Assembly: GCA_947481755.1 (NCBI GenBank)
Contig: CANKHS010000064.1
Coordinates: forward strand, 1 to 7,289
Origin: Actinomycetota bacterium
GTDB taxonomy: Bacteria; Actinomycetota; Thermoleophilia; Gaiellales; F1-60-MAGs149
Reading direction: 5' to 3'
DNA: 7,289 bases
In this document: piece by piece, positions 1 to 6,213 of the stretch
Numbering within the stretch: the stretch's first letter is position 1
How the letters are laid out: each line of letters begins with the position of its first letter
Made by a program: the position numbers and the translations under genes
The notes under the pieces: generated by a model
The model's input: the letters and a program-made list of their open reading frames with translations, nothing else
What the model was told of the DNA's origin: nothing
The model's database searches: none

Positions 1-66
1 CGATTCCTCGGCACGCGCTTCAAAGCGCTTGCGCAGGCGGCGAACTTCGTCGGAGACCCTAACCAC
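1..66 (-). CDS. accA: Acetyl-CoA carboxylase carboxyltransferase subunit alpha, N-terminal fragment
   Basis: Only the first 22 codons are inside the window; the gene continues past position 1. AccA pairs with AccD to form the cytosolic carboxyltransferase that moves CO2 from carboxybiotin on AccB to acetyl-CoA, giving malonyl-CoA. The visible peptide begins MVRVSDEVRRLRKRFEAR, a charged helix resembling the EEVHRLREKS-type segment near the start of bacterial AccA. The GTG start at 66-64 lies inside the end of accD and overlaps it by 8 bp. An in-frame TTG seven codons or fewer upstream is possible but less likely. Identity rests mainly on this short match and on the position directly after accD, the usual accDA order. 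The fragment shows no catalytic residue, so another coiled N-terminus cannot be excluded. Confidence 0.72.
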   Translation of the reverse strand, partial: MVRVSDEVRRLRKRFEARAEES

Positions 67-1000
67 GCTTTCGCCCCAGTCCAAACATGCCGAGCACCCG
101 GTCGACGGGATTTTCGTCCGCGCCCGTCGGCGGCAGTGGTTCGTTGTCGCCCGTCGGCTCGTCCTCGGCCGGCGAGAACAGCATCAATAGCTTGGCCAAC
201 TCGCCGCGCAACTCGCGGCGTGGCACCACAGCATCGAGCTGGCCGAGGCGCAGGTTCGACTCGGAGCGGCCAAAATCGGGAGCGGTCTTCTCGCCCGTCG
301 TCTGCTCGACCACGCGCGGGCCAGCGAACGAAAGCAGCGCGCCCGGCTCGGCAACGACGACGTCGCCCAGCGATGCAAACGATGCAATCACACCACCCGT
401 GGTTGGGTGAGCCAGCACCGAGATATACGGCACGCCGACCTCGCGCAGGCTGTCGACCGCGCCAACGGTCTTGGCCATCTGCATCAGGGCGAGGATGTTC
501 TCCTGCATGCGCGCACCGCCCGAGGCCGTGACGCTGATCAACGGAATTCGTCGCGCCACGGCAAGATCGGCGGCGAGGCAGAAGCGCTCGCCCATCACGC
601 TGCCCATCGAGCCGCCCATGAAGGCGAAGTCCATCACGGCGACGGCAGCAGGGCGTCCGACAATCTGACCGCTACCCGCCACCAACGAGTCGCCGAGCCC
701 CGTGGCCAGCTCGGCATCGAGGAGACGATCTGTGTATGGCTTGAGGTCGACGAAGGCGAGTGGGTCGGCCGCCCGTAGGTCGCTGCCGATTTCGACAAAC
801 GAACCGGGGTCGAGCAGCTGCTCGATGCGTTCCATCGCGCCCACGGCAAAGTGGTGTCCACACTGGGCGCAGACGCGCAGCGAATGACGCAGCTCGTCGT
901 CCCGAAAATGCGACCGGCAGCTGGGACAGGTATTCGGGTGACGGCGGCCGCCACCCTCGTCGCCGGAGGCCCGCTCAACGTTGACCTCGATCGGCGTCAC
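59..1000 (-). CDS. accD: Acetyl-CoA carboxylase carboxyltransferase subunit beta
   Basis: This is the beta subunit of the E. coli-type split carboxyltransferase, which acts with AccA to make malonyl-CoA in the cytosol. The 313 residues are close to the family's usual 280-305. A four-cysteine zinc ribbon is complete (Cys25, Cys28, Cys44, Cys47, spacing C-x2-C-x15-C-x2-C). The crotonase-fold core follows, with SASGGARMQEN-like (TASGGARMQEN, about 158-168), PTTGG (199-203) and FAGPRVVEQT (about 225-234). The last 35 residues or so are an acidic, Pro-rich linker ending in a basic GLGRKRG tail. The start is GTG at 1000-998, whose last three bases plus the next form the fabF stop (GTGA overlap, 997-1000). 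An AAGGAG at 1012-1017 lies 11 nt upstream, inside fabF. The TAG stop overlaps the start of accA. Confidence 0.96.
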   Translation of the reverse strand: MTPIEVNVERASGDEGGGRRHPNTCPSCRSHFRDDELRHSLRVCAQCGHHFAVGAMERIEQLLDPGSFVEIGSDLRAADPLAFVDLKPYTDRLLDAELATGLGDSLVAGSGQIVGRPAAVAVMDFAFMGGSMGSVMGERFCLAADLAVARRIPLISVTASGGARMQENILALMQMAKTVGAVDSLREVGVPYISVLAHPTTGGVIASFASLGDVVVAEPGALLSFAGPRVVEQTTGEKTAPDFGRSESNLRLGQLDAVVPRRELRGELAKLLMLFSPAEDEPTGDNEPLPPTGADENPVDRVLGMFGLGRKRG

Positions 1001-2244
1001 AGGTCGCGCTGCTCCTTAAACCGCTCGACCACGAGCGACGCGTTGTGGCCGCCGAAGCCGAAGCCATTAGAGAGAGCGATATCGGTGGTCTGCTCGCGCA
1101 TCACATTCGGAACATAATCCAGATCGCAGTCCGGATCGGCGTGGTGCAGATTGATCGTCGGCGGCAGATAGCCACCCTGGATCGCCAGAACGCAAATCGC
1201 GGCCTCGGTCGCACCCGTCGCGCCGAGTAGATGGCCCGTCATCGACTTCGTCGACGAAACGGGGATCTGGTGCGCACGCTCGCCAAAGACCTTCTTGAGC
1301 ACGCGCGTCTCGGCGGCGTCGCCGATCGGCGTCGAGGTGCCATGAGCGTTGATGTACTGAATGTCGTCGATCGTGCGCCCAGCGTCGGCAATCGCGTTGC
1401 GCAGCGCGCGGGCAGGGTTCTCGCCCGTCGGGTCCGGCTCGGTGACGTTGTGGGCATCCGACGACAGGCCGTAGCCCGTCACTTCGGCCAAAATCGTGGC
1501 GCCGCGACTCAAGGCGTGCTCGAGTTCTTCGAGCACCAAGACCGTTGCGCCCTCGCCCAGCACGATGCCATCGCGCGTCGCGTCGAACGGGCGACTCGCA
1601 CCCTCGGGGTCGTCGTTGCGCGTCGAGCAGGCACGGATGCCATGGAAGCCGCCGACCCCAACCGGCGTGACACCACATTCAGAGCCACCGGCCAACATTG
1701 CGTCGGCCATACCTGCGCGGATGTACATCACCGCGTCGCCAATCGCCATCGAAGACGCTGCGCAGGCAGTGCTCGACGCGGCCAACGGCCCACGCGTGCC
1801 GAACTCCATCGAGACGTAGCCGGCCGCCATGTTCGGGATGATCCCTGGCGTCCAAAAGGGCGAGAAGCGCTCAATGCCACGCTCGAAGTAGTGCTCGTGG
1901 GCGGCCTGTTGCATGTCCATGCCACCGATGCCACTGGCAATCGAAGCGCCGATACGATCGCCCTCAGCCGGGATGTCGAGCCCCGAGGCCTCGACGGCCT
2001 CGCGGGCGGCACCCACGGCAAGGTGGATGAAGCGGCTCGTGCGTCGCGCGGCCTTGCGTTCCATCACGGTCTCGGGGTCGAAGCCCTTGACCTCACAGCC
2101 GATCTTGACCGGACTGTCCGAGACATCGAACGATGTAATCGGCCCACCACCCGGCTTGCCGACGCGCAGCGCGGCATCGAACTCCGCGATGCTGTTGCCA
2201 ATCGGGTTGACTGTCCCCAAACCGGTGATGACCACGCGTCGCAT
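997..2244 (-). CDS. fabF: Beta-ketoacyl-ACP synthase II (KAS II)
   Basis: FabF condenses malonyl-ACP with acyl-ACP in each elongation round of type II fatty acid synthesis. The 415 residues match the normal length (about 410-415). The Cys-His-His triad is in place: nucleophile Cys161 in STACAASS, His301 in NAHGTST and His338 in SMTGHLLGATG, with the conserved Lys333 just before. The C-terminal glycine-rich loop is GFGFGGHNAS (about 394-403), with His where E. coli FabF has Thr; this His form is also found in Gram-positive FabF. The ATG start at 2244-2242 lies only 4 bp after the fabG stop. No acyl carrier protein gene fits between them. A polyketide-type ketosynthase is unlikely given the all-FAS operon. 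The stop overlaps accD by 4 bp. Confidence 0.96.
   Translation of the reverse strand: MRRVVITGLGTVNPIGNSIAEFDAALRVGKPGGGPITSFDVSDSPVKIGCEVKGFDPETVMERKAARRTSRFIHLAVGAAREAVEASGLDIPAEGDRIGASIASGIGGMDMQQAAHEHYFERGIERFSPFWTPGIIPNMAAGYVSMEFGTRGPLAASSTACAASSMAIGDAVMYIRAGMADAMLAGGSECGVTPVGVGGFHGIRACSTRNDDPEGASRPFDATRDGIVLGEGATVLVLEELEHALSRGATILAEVTGYGLSSDAHNVTEPDPTGENPARALRNAIADAGRTIDDIQYINAHGTSTPIGDAAETRVLKKVFGERAHQIPVSSTKSMTGHLLGATGATEAAICVLAIQGGYLPPTINLHHADPDCDLDYVPNVMREQTTDIALSNGFGFGGHNASLVVERFKEQRDL
1012..1017 (-). promoter_or_regulatory. Ribosome binding site for accD
   Basis: AAGGAG on the minus strand sits 11 nt upstream of the GTG start of accD, within the last codons of fabF. It supports the GTG at 1000 as a real start rather than a downstream codon. 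The spacing is slightly long, so coupling from fabF termination at the GTGA overlap probably contributes. Confidence 0.6.
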
Positions 2245-2248
2245 CGAG

Positions 2249-3004
2249 CTACATCCCTAGCCCGCCGTCGACCGACAAGATCGCGCCCGTCACGAAGGCC
2301 GCGTCGTCGGACAACAAAAAGCGCACGGTGTTGGCGATGTCTTCGGGCTCGCCCAGGCGACCAAGCGGTGTCTGCGCGAGCAGAATGCCGCGGATCTCAT
2401 CGTTGAGCACGTCGGTCAATTCGGTCGAAATATAGCCCGGCGCGACGCAGTTGACACGAATGCCACGCGAGCCAACCTCTTTGGCCAGCGCCTTCGTCAG
2501 CGCAATCACGCCACCCTTCGAGGCCGCGTAGTTCGTCTGCCCCAGGTTGCCATGAAGGCCGACAACGCTCGACATCGTGACGATGCTGCCGCGCTTCTTG
2601 CGCAGCATCTTGCGCGAGGCAGCACGAGCGACATGGAAGGTGCCGCCGAGGTTGACGTCGATCACGCGGTCCCAATCCTCGGGCGTAATGCGCGAGATGA
2701 GGTTGTCGCGGGTAATGCCCGCGTTCGCAACCAGGTTCCAGAGGTCGTCTCCGAAAGCCTCTTCCGTGGCGTCGACCATCGCGCCAGCGGCCTCGGGGTC
2801 GCTGACGTCGCCATGGATGGCAACCGCTTCGCCTCCCGCCGCCGTAATCGCAGCGACGACAGCGTCGGCAGCCTCGCGATTAGCGGTGTAGTTGACTCCA
2901 ACCTTGGCGCCGGCGGCAGCCAGCTGCTGCGAGATCGCCGCGCCGATGCCACGAGAGCCACCGGTGACGAGCGTTACGCGTCCTTCAAGCGGCCGTTCAG
3001 CCAT
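2249..3004 (-). CDS. fabG: 3-oxoacyl-ACP reductase
   Basis: FabG is an NADPH-dependent short-chain dehydrogenase/reductase that reduces beta-ketoacyl-ACP to beta-hydroxyacyl-ACP. The 251 residues are typical (about 245-250). The cofactor motif TGGSRGIG spans 14-21. The structural NAG is at 94-96, with Ala93 in place of the first Asn of the common NNAG. The active-site set Asn118, Ser146, Tyr159 and Lys163 has the normal spacing (Y-x3-K, with Ser 13 residues before Tyr). The C-terminus VDGGLGM is characteristic of FabG. The ATG at 3004-3002 overlaps the 3' end of fabD by 8 bp and is preceded by a very strong ribosome binding site. Its place in a complete FAS operon argues for FabG rather than another SDR such as PhaB. 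Confidence 0.96.
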   Translation of the reverse strand: MAERPLEGRVTLVTGGSRGIGAAISQQLAAAGAKVGVNYTANREAADAVVAAITAAGGEAVAIHGDVSDPEAAGAMVDATEEAFGDDLWNLVANAGITRDNLISRITPEDWDRVIDVNLGGTFHVARAASRKMLRKKRGSIVTMSSVVGLHGNLGQTNYAASKGGVIALTKALAKEVGSRGIRVNCVAPGYISTELTDVLNDEIRGILLAQTPLGRLGEPEDIANTVRFLLSDDAAFVTGAILSVDGGLGM

Positions 3005-3920
3005 GGGGGAGCACCTCCTGTGCCTTGGCGAGCCCTTCGGGATCGCCGATCGTCACTGTCGTACAACTGCGGTCAATACGTCGAATTAGACCGGCGAGCA
3101 CTCCGCCCGGGCCCACCTCGATGAACTCGGTGACACCCTGGCTGACAAGCGACTGCACCGCCTGCGTAAAGCGTACTGGGGCTCCGAGTTGCGCCGTGAG
3201 GATGTCGACAATTGCCGACTCGTCCTCACCCTGGCAGGTGACCGTCGAAAAGAACTTGCTGGTCGGTGCGTGGAACGTCGTCGCCTCGAGCGCGGGCCGC
3301 AGATCGTCTGCCGCTGCGGCTGTGAGCGGCGAGTGGAACGCGCCCGACACGGCTAGCTTGAGCGCTCGTCGCGCGCCGGCCTCCGTCGCAGCCTCGATGA
3401 AGGCGTCGACTGCCTCGTGCTCGCCCGACACCACGACCTGTCCCGGGCAGTTGTAGTTCGCGACCCAGACCCCGTCGATGCCATCGCAAAGCCCTTCGAC
3501 CTGGGCATCCTCGAGGCCGATCACGGCGGCCATTGCGCCTGGTGTGCGCGCTGCAGCAGCGGCCGTGGCCACGCCGCGTGCCTGCGTCAATCGAATCGCG
3601 TCGGCGATGCTCAGAATCCCCGAGGCGACCAGCGCCGCGTACTCCCCTGCCGAATGCCCAATCGAGACGTCCGCGGAAATTCCGGCCTCTCGAACAGCCG
3701 CCAGGCACGCCAGCGAGGCCGTCGTCAGAGCTGGCTGCGTGATCTCGGTCTGGTCGAGCAACTCCTTCGGTCCACTGCGACAGAGTTCGAGCAGGTCGGC
3801 ACCGTAGGCCGCCGAGGCCTCGTCAAACACTGCTGCCGCGGCCGGCGAGGCTTCGGCGAAGGCAACACCCATACCCACGGCCTGCGAGCCCTGTCCTGGA
3901 AAGCAAAAAGCAGTTTTCAT
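2997..3920 (-). CDS. fabD: Malonyl-CoA:ACP transacylase
   Basis: FabD transfers malonyl from CoA to acyl carrier protein, supplying FabH and FabF. From the chosen ATG at 3920-3918 the protein has 307 residues, normal for the family. GQGSQ is at 9-13, the nucleophile elbow GHSAGEY has Ser90, and Arg115 (in QARG) and His196 (in GAFHSPL) complete the active site. GPGGVLAGLIRRI near 270-282 is the usual C-terminal motif. The frame stays open 35 codons further upstream, to 4025, but that extension lies within fabH. The conserved MKTAFCFPGQGSQ start, the ATGA overlap with the fabH stop and a GGGAG 7 nt upstream all favour 3920. The stop overlaps fabG by 8 bp. Confidence 0.96.
   Translation of the reverse strand: MKTAFCFPGQGSQAVGMGVAFAEASPAAAAVFDEASAAYGADLLELCRSGPKELLDQTEITQPALTTASLACLAAVREAGISADVSIGHSAGEYAALVASGILSIADAIRLTQARGVATAAAAARTPGAMAAVIGLEDAQVEGLCDGIDGVWVANYNCPGQVVVSGEHEAVDAFIEAATEAGARRALKLAVSGAFHSPLTAAAADDLRPALEATTFHAPTSKFFSTVTCQGEDESAIVDILTAQLGAPVRFTQAVQSLVSQGVTEFIEVGPGGVLAGLIRRIDRSCTTVTIGDPEGLAKAQEVLPHG
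3012..3019 (-). promoter_or_regulatory. Strong ribosome binding site for fabG
   Basis: AGGAGGTG on the minus strand, 7 nt before the fabG ATG if counted from its last base (3012) to 3004, is an essentially full match to the anti-Shine-Dalgarno sequence. It lies inside the last codons of fabD. It is the strongest ribosome binding site seen in the operon, so FabG may be made at a higher rate than its neighbours; that last point is inference. Confidence 0.7.
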
Positions 3921-4909
3921 GCGGGTTCTCCCATCCAGCGAATCAGACACGTGCCCCACGCGAGGCCGCCGCCAAGTCCCATCATCAACAGGCGCTGGCC
4001 CGGCTGCAAGCGGCCGGTGCGCCACGCGTAATCGAGGCAGAGCGGAATCGACGCGGATGACGTGTTGCCATAGCGGTCGAGAGTAATCACGACGCGCTCG
4101 CTCGGAAACTTGAGGCGAGCAACCCCACTCTCGATGATGCGCAGGTTGGCCTGGTGCGGCACGAACAGGTCGATGTCGTCCTGCGTCCAGCCACCCGCCT
4201 CGAGCACTCGCTGCGTCGAGTCGACAATCGCCTGCGTCGCGAAGCGATAGACGACGTTGCCGTTCATGCGGATGTTGCGGTCAACAGGCTCGCCGTTGCG
4301 CGAGGTCAGGTCGCCGACCAGATCGCCGCCCTTCGAGCCGTCGACGCCGAGCTCGACCACCACGTTCTCTTTGGTGGGTGCCGCGCCCGCTCGGATAATG
4401 ATCGCGCCTGCGCCATCGCCAAACAGGATGCATGTGCCGCGATCGTCCCAGTCGGTAATGCCGGAGAGCACCTCGCTGCCGATCACCATCACCGTCGTCG
4501 CTAGACCCGCATGGATCTGGGCGACCGCGTGGCCCAAGGCGTAGGCAAAGCCCGCGCAGGCCGCGAGCATGTCCACGGCACCCGCGCTATGTGCACCGAT
4601 GTCGTCGGCCACGAGCGCAGAAATCGAGGGAAATGAGCGCTCGGGCGATGCCGTTGCCGTCAAGATCAAATCAATCTCCGCTGGGGCGATATCGGCGCGC
4701 TCCAGGGCCTGCCGCGCGGCGATGATCGCCAACGAGGTGACTGTCTGCCCCTCAGCAGCAATCCGGCGCTCGCGGATGCCGGTGCGCTCTTGGATCCAAG
4801 CATCGTCGGTCTCGACGCGCAGCGAGATCTCGTCGTTCGTCACCACGCGGTCGGGAATCGCGGCCCCGACAGCGATGATCGCCAAATCCGATTCGACCGC
4901 AGCGATCAC
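3917..4909 (-). CDS. fabH: Beta-ketoacyl-ACP synthase III (KAS III)
   Basis: FabH starts fatty acid synthesis by condensing an acyl-CoA primer with malonyl-ACP. The 330 residues fit the family (about 310-335). The Cys-His-Asn triad is visible: Cys118 in DMLAACAGF, His252 in VPHQANLRII and Asn282 in GNTSSASIP. The FGDGAGA motif (about 163-169) and the C-terminal GLGGGLAWG are also typical. Primer preference (acetyl versus branched acyl) cannot be read from this. The start is taken as GTG at 4909-4907, which forms a GTGA overlap with the fabZ stop and has GGAG (4918-4921) 8 nt upstream. A TTG eight codons in is a weaker alternative. The stop overlaps the fabD start as ATGA. Confidence 0.95.
   Translation of the reverse strand: MIAAVESDLAIIAVGAAIPDRVVTNDEISLRVETDDAWIQERTGIRERRIAAEGQTVTSLAIIAARQALERADIAPAEIDLILTATASPERSFPSISALVADDIGAHSAGAVDMLAACAGFAYALGHAVAQIHAGLATTVMVIGSEVLSGITDWDDRGTCILFGDGAGAIIIRAGAAPTKENVVVELGVDGSKGGDLVGDLTSRNGEPVDRNIRMNGNVVYRFATQAIVDSTQRVLEAGGWTQDDIDLFVPHQANLRIIESGVARLKFPSERVVITLDRYGNTSSASIPLCLDYAWRTGRLQPGQRLLMMGLGGGLAWGTCLIRWMGEPA
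3928..3932 (-). promoter_or_regulatory. Ribosome binding site deciding the fabD start
   Basis: GGGAG on the minus strand lies 7 nt upstream of the ATG at 3920. It supports the short 307-residue FabD over an in-frame extension reaching into fabH. Confidence 0.6.
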
Positions 4910-5349
4910 GCGGGCGGCTCCGACAAGAGTCCGAAGGTCAGGACGCCTTCGACAGCCGGCTCATCGCCCACGGTGACGGTCGCGCGGACGCGACCAATCC
5001 GACCACGCAGCCGATCGACGTCGATCACCATGTCGAGCACGTCGCCCGGGCGCACGATGCGGCGAAAGCGGACGTCATCGATGCCTGCAAAGACGCCAAA
5101 CTTGCCCTGGTGGTCGGGGTGCGTCAGCGCACAGATCGCCGCCACCTGAGCGGAGGCCTCAACCATCACGACACCCGGCACGATCGGATTGCCCGGAAAG
5201 TGGCCCTGGAGAAACCACTCGTCACCAGTGATCGTCCAGCGCCCATGGGCACGAACGCCTGGCTCGAGCTCGACGATCTCGTCGACGAAAAGAAACGGAT
5301 CGCGATGCGGAATGATCGCCTGAATGGCGTCTCGGTCAAGCGCGGTCAT
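4906..5349 (-). CDS. fabZ: 3-hydroxyacyl-ACP dehydratase
   Basis: FabZ removes water from beta-hydroxyacyl-ACP to give trans-2-enoyl-ACP. The 147 residues fit the hotdog-fold FabZ family (about 140-155). IIPHRDPFLFVDEI (about 12-25) is the N-terminal signature. The catalytic His50 lies in GHFPGNPIVPGV and the catalytic Glu64 in MVEASAQVA. It is the first gene of the minus-strand operon, whereas in many genomes fabZ is elsewhere or later. The ATG at 5349-5347 has GGAGG (5355-5359) 5 nt upstream. The stop overlaps fabH by 4 bp. An isomerising FabA is less likely, given the FabZ-like motifs and length. Confidence 0.94.
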   Translation of the reverse strand: MTALDRDAIQAIIPHRDPFLFVDEIVELEPGVRAHGRWTITGDEWFLQGHFPGNPIVPGVVMVEASAQVAAICALTHPDHQGKFGVFAGIDDVRFRRIVRPGDVLDMVIDVDRLRGRIGRVRATVTVGDEPAVEGVLTFGLLSEPPA

Positions 5350-5406
5350 CTCCGCCTCCAGAGTTCGGTGTGCGCGTACCAGCGGTCACAGGGGTATCGT
5401 AGCCGC
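5350..5406. promoter_or_regulatory. Divergent control region between fabZ operon and birA
   Basis: This 57-bp gap must carry, or lie next to, the 5' signals of both the fab-acc operon (minus) and birA (plus). The minus side has a clear ribosome binding site, GGAGG at 5355-5359. For birA, a -10-like TATCGT at 5395-5400 lies exactly 6 nt before the GTG at 5407, which would make its mRNA leaderless. On the minus strand the overlapping TACGAT (5401-5396) is a possible -10, and TTGCGA (5427-5422, inside birA) a possible -35, but the 20-nt spacer is too long to be convincing. No -35 is clear for birA, and I see no long operator palindrome. The promoter calls are weak; the divergent arrangement is certain if the gene starts are right. 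Confidence 0.4.
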
Positions 5407-6165
5407 GTGGACTCCTCCGCCTCGCAACGAGCGACGCCCCGCAACGTGATTACCCGCGCGAGTTGCCCGTCGACACAAGACATCGTGCGCGACGAGGCAC
5501 TTGCTGGGGCACCCGCCGGAACGATCTGCGTGACGGATCATCAGACCGCCGGTCGCGGCCGACGCGGCCGAACCTGGAGCGATCCGCCCGGCAAGGCCTT
5601 GATGTTTTCGTATCTGGCTCGCCCGACGCGAGCCCTCGCCGAATTGAGCAGCCTGTCGCTTGTCGTTGGCATCGCCGTCGCCGAATCGCTGCCTGTCCCC
5701 ACGCAGTTGCGCTGGCCAAACGACCTGGTGGTGGCCGGCGGCAAGATCGCCGGCATCCTCGTCGAGCTCGTGACGCCCGCCACTGGGCCGCCCTTCGCAA
5801 TCATCGGCATCGGTATCAACGCGAACCTGACGCGCGACGAGTTGCCGCCGACGGATCGCCTACCGGCAACCTCCCTGCTGGTCGAAGGCGGCGTGGAGAT
5901 TGACCGGATTGCCTTACTCGAGTCGCTTGCCGACCGACTCGATGCCGCGCTCGCTCTGTTCGACAGCGAGGGCCTGCCGGCGTTTCTCGCCCGCTACGCC
6001 GCGCTCGACGGCCTTGTCGACCACGCGTTGACCCTGCGCCTACCCGACGGCGAGCTCGCGGGCACTGCAGCGGGTATCGACCACACCGGCTGCCTCGTAT
6101 TGACGCTCATCGATGGGTCGACGCAGAGCTTCGCCGCCGGCGAAGTCGAGCGCGTCCTCGACTAG
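5407..6165 (+). CDS. birA: Biotin--[acetyl-CoA-carboxylase] ligase, without DNA-binding domain
   Basis: BirA activates biotin with ATP and attaches it to a lysine of biotin-dependent carboxylases, chiefly AccB/BCCP. From the GTG at 5407 the protein has 252 residues. The biotinyl-AMP loop GRGRRGR is at 49-55, RWPND at 102-106 (Arg where E. coli has Lys) and the conserved Lys113 in KIAGILVE. GIGIN is at 134-138, and a small C-terminal beta domain runs from about 205 to 252. The ligase domain begins almost at the N-terminus, so this is a class I enzyme lacking the helix-turn-helix of repressor-type BirA. It should not itself repress biotin genes. A second in-frame GTG at 5446 would give 239 residues; the reading frame also stays open upstream through fabZ, which I regard as antisense shadow. 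The divergent neighbours encode AccD and AccA of the same carboxylase. Confidence 0.92.
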   Translation: MDSSASQRATPRNVITRASCPSTQDIVRDEALAGAPAGTICVTDHQTAGRGRRGRTWSDPPGKALMFSYLARPTRALAELSSLSLVVGIAVAESLPVPTQLRWPNDLVVAGGKIAGILVELVTPATGPPFAIIGIGINANLTRDELPPTDRLPATSLLVEGGVEIDRIALLESLADRLDAALALFDSEGLPAFLARYAALDGLVDHALTLRLPDGELAGTAAGIDHTGCLVLTLIDGSTQSFAAGEVERVLD

Positions 6166-6178
6166 CAATGCCTCAGAG

Positions 6179-6210
6179 GCGACATTTTGGGCCCGGGCCC
6201 AAAATGTCGC
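6179..6210. repeat. Perfect 32-bp palindrome between convergent genes
   Basis: The 16-base half GCGACATTTTGGGCCC is followed directly by its exact reverse complement, with no spacer. The next outer pair (6178/6211) does not match, so the palindrome ends there. It occupies most of the 48-bp gap between the birA stop (6165) and the lipoprotein stop (6214). RNA from either strand could fold into a 14-bp stem with a CCGG tetraloop, which suits a bidirectional terminator or mRNA 3' end. However, the T and A runs lie inside the stem in the order T4, GC core, A4, and no U-run follows on either strand, so it is not a standard intrinsic terminator. A protein-binding site or a member of a dispersed repeat family are alternatives. 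Confidence 0.9.
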
Positions 6211-6213
6211 GTG

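Noticed and set aside
1231..2406. Long plus-strand open frame (391 codons) opposite fabF and the end of fabG
   Set aside because: It is antisense to a strongly conserved FabF, is Arg-rich with no recognisable motif, and such mirror frames are common in high-GC DNA.
3417..4031. Plus-strand 204-codon open frame opposite fabD and fabH
   Set aside because: Composition and lack of motifs mark it as a shadow of the minus-strand genes.
5367..5380. Possible operator GGTGTGCGCGTACC upstream of fabZ
   Set aside because: Only 5 of 7 pairs match, and it does not resemble an operator I can name for fatty acid regulators.
5110..5406. Upstream extension of the birA frame through fabZ
   Set aside because: It is antisense to conserved fabZ, shows no domain such as a helix-turn-helix, and the GTG at 5407 gives a normal class I biotin ligase.
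5616..5634. Inverted repeat GGCTCGC / GCGAGCC with a 5-nt loop inside birA
   Set aside because: It encodes ordinary birA codons (around LARPTRALA) and a 7-bp stem is expected by chance in GC-rich coding DNA; no U-run follows.
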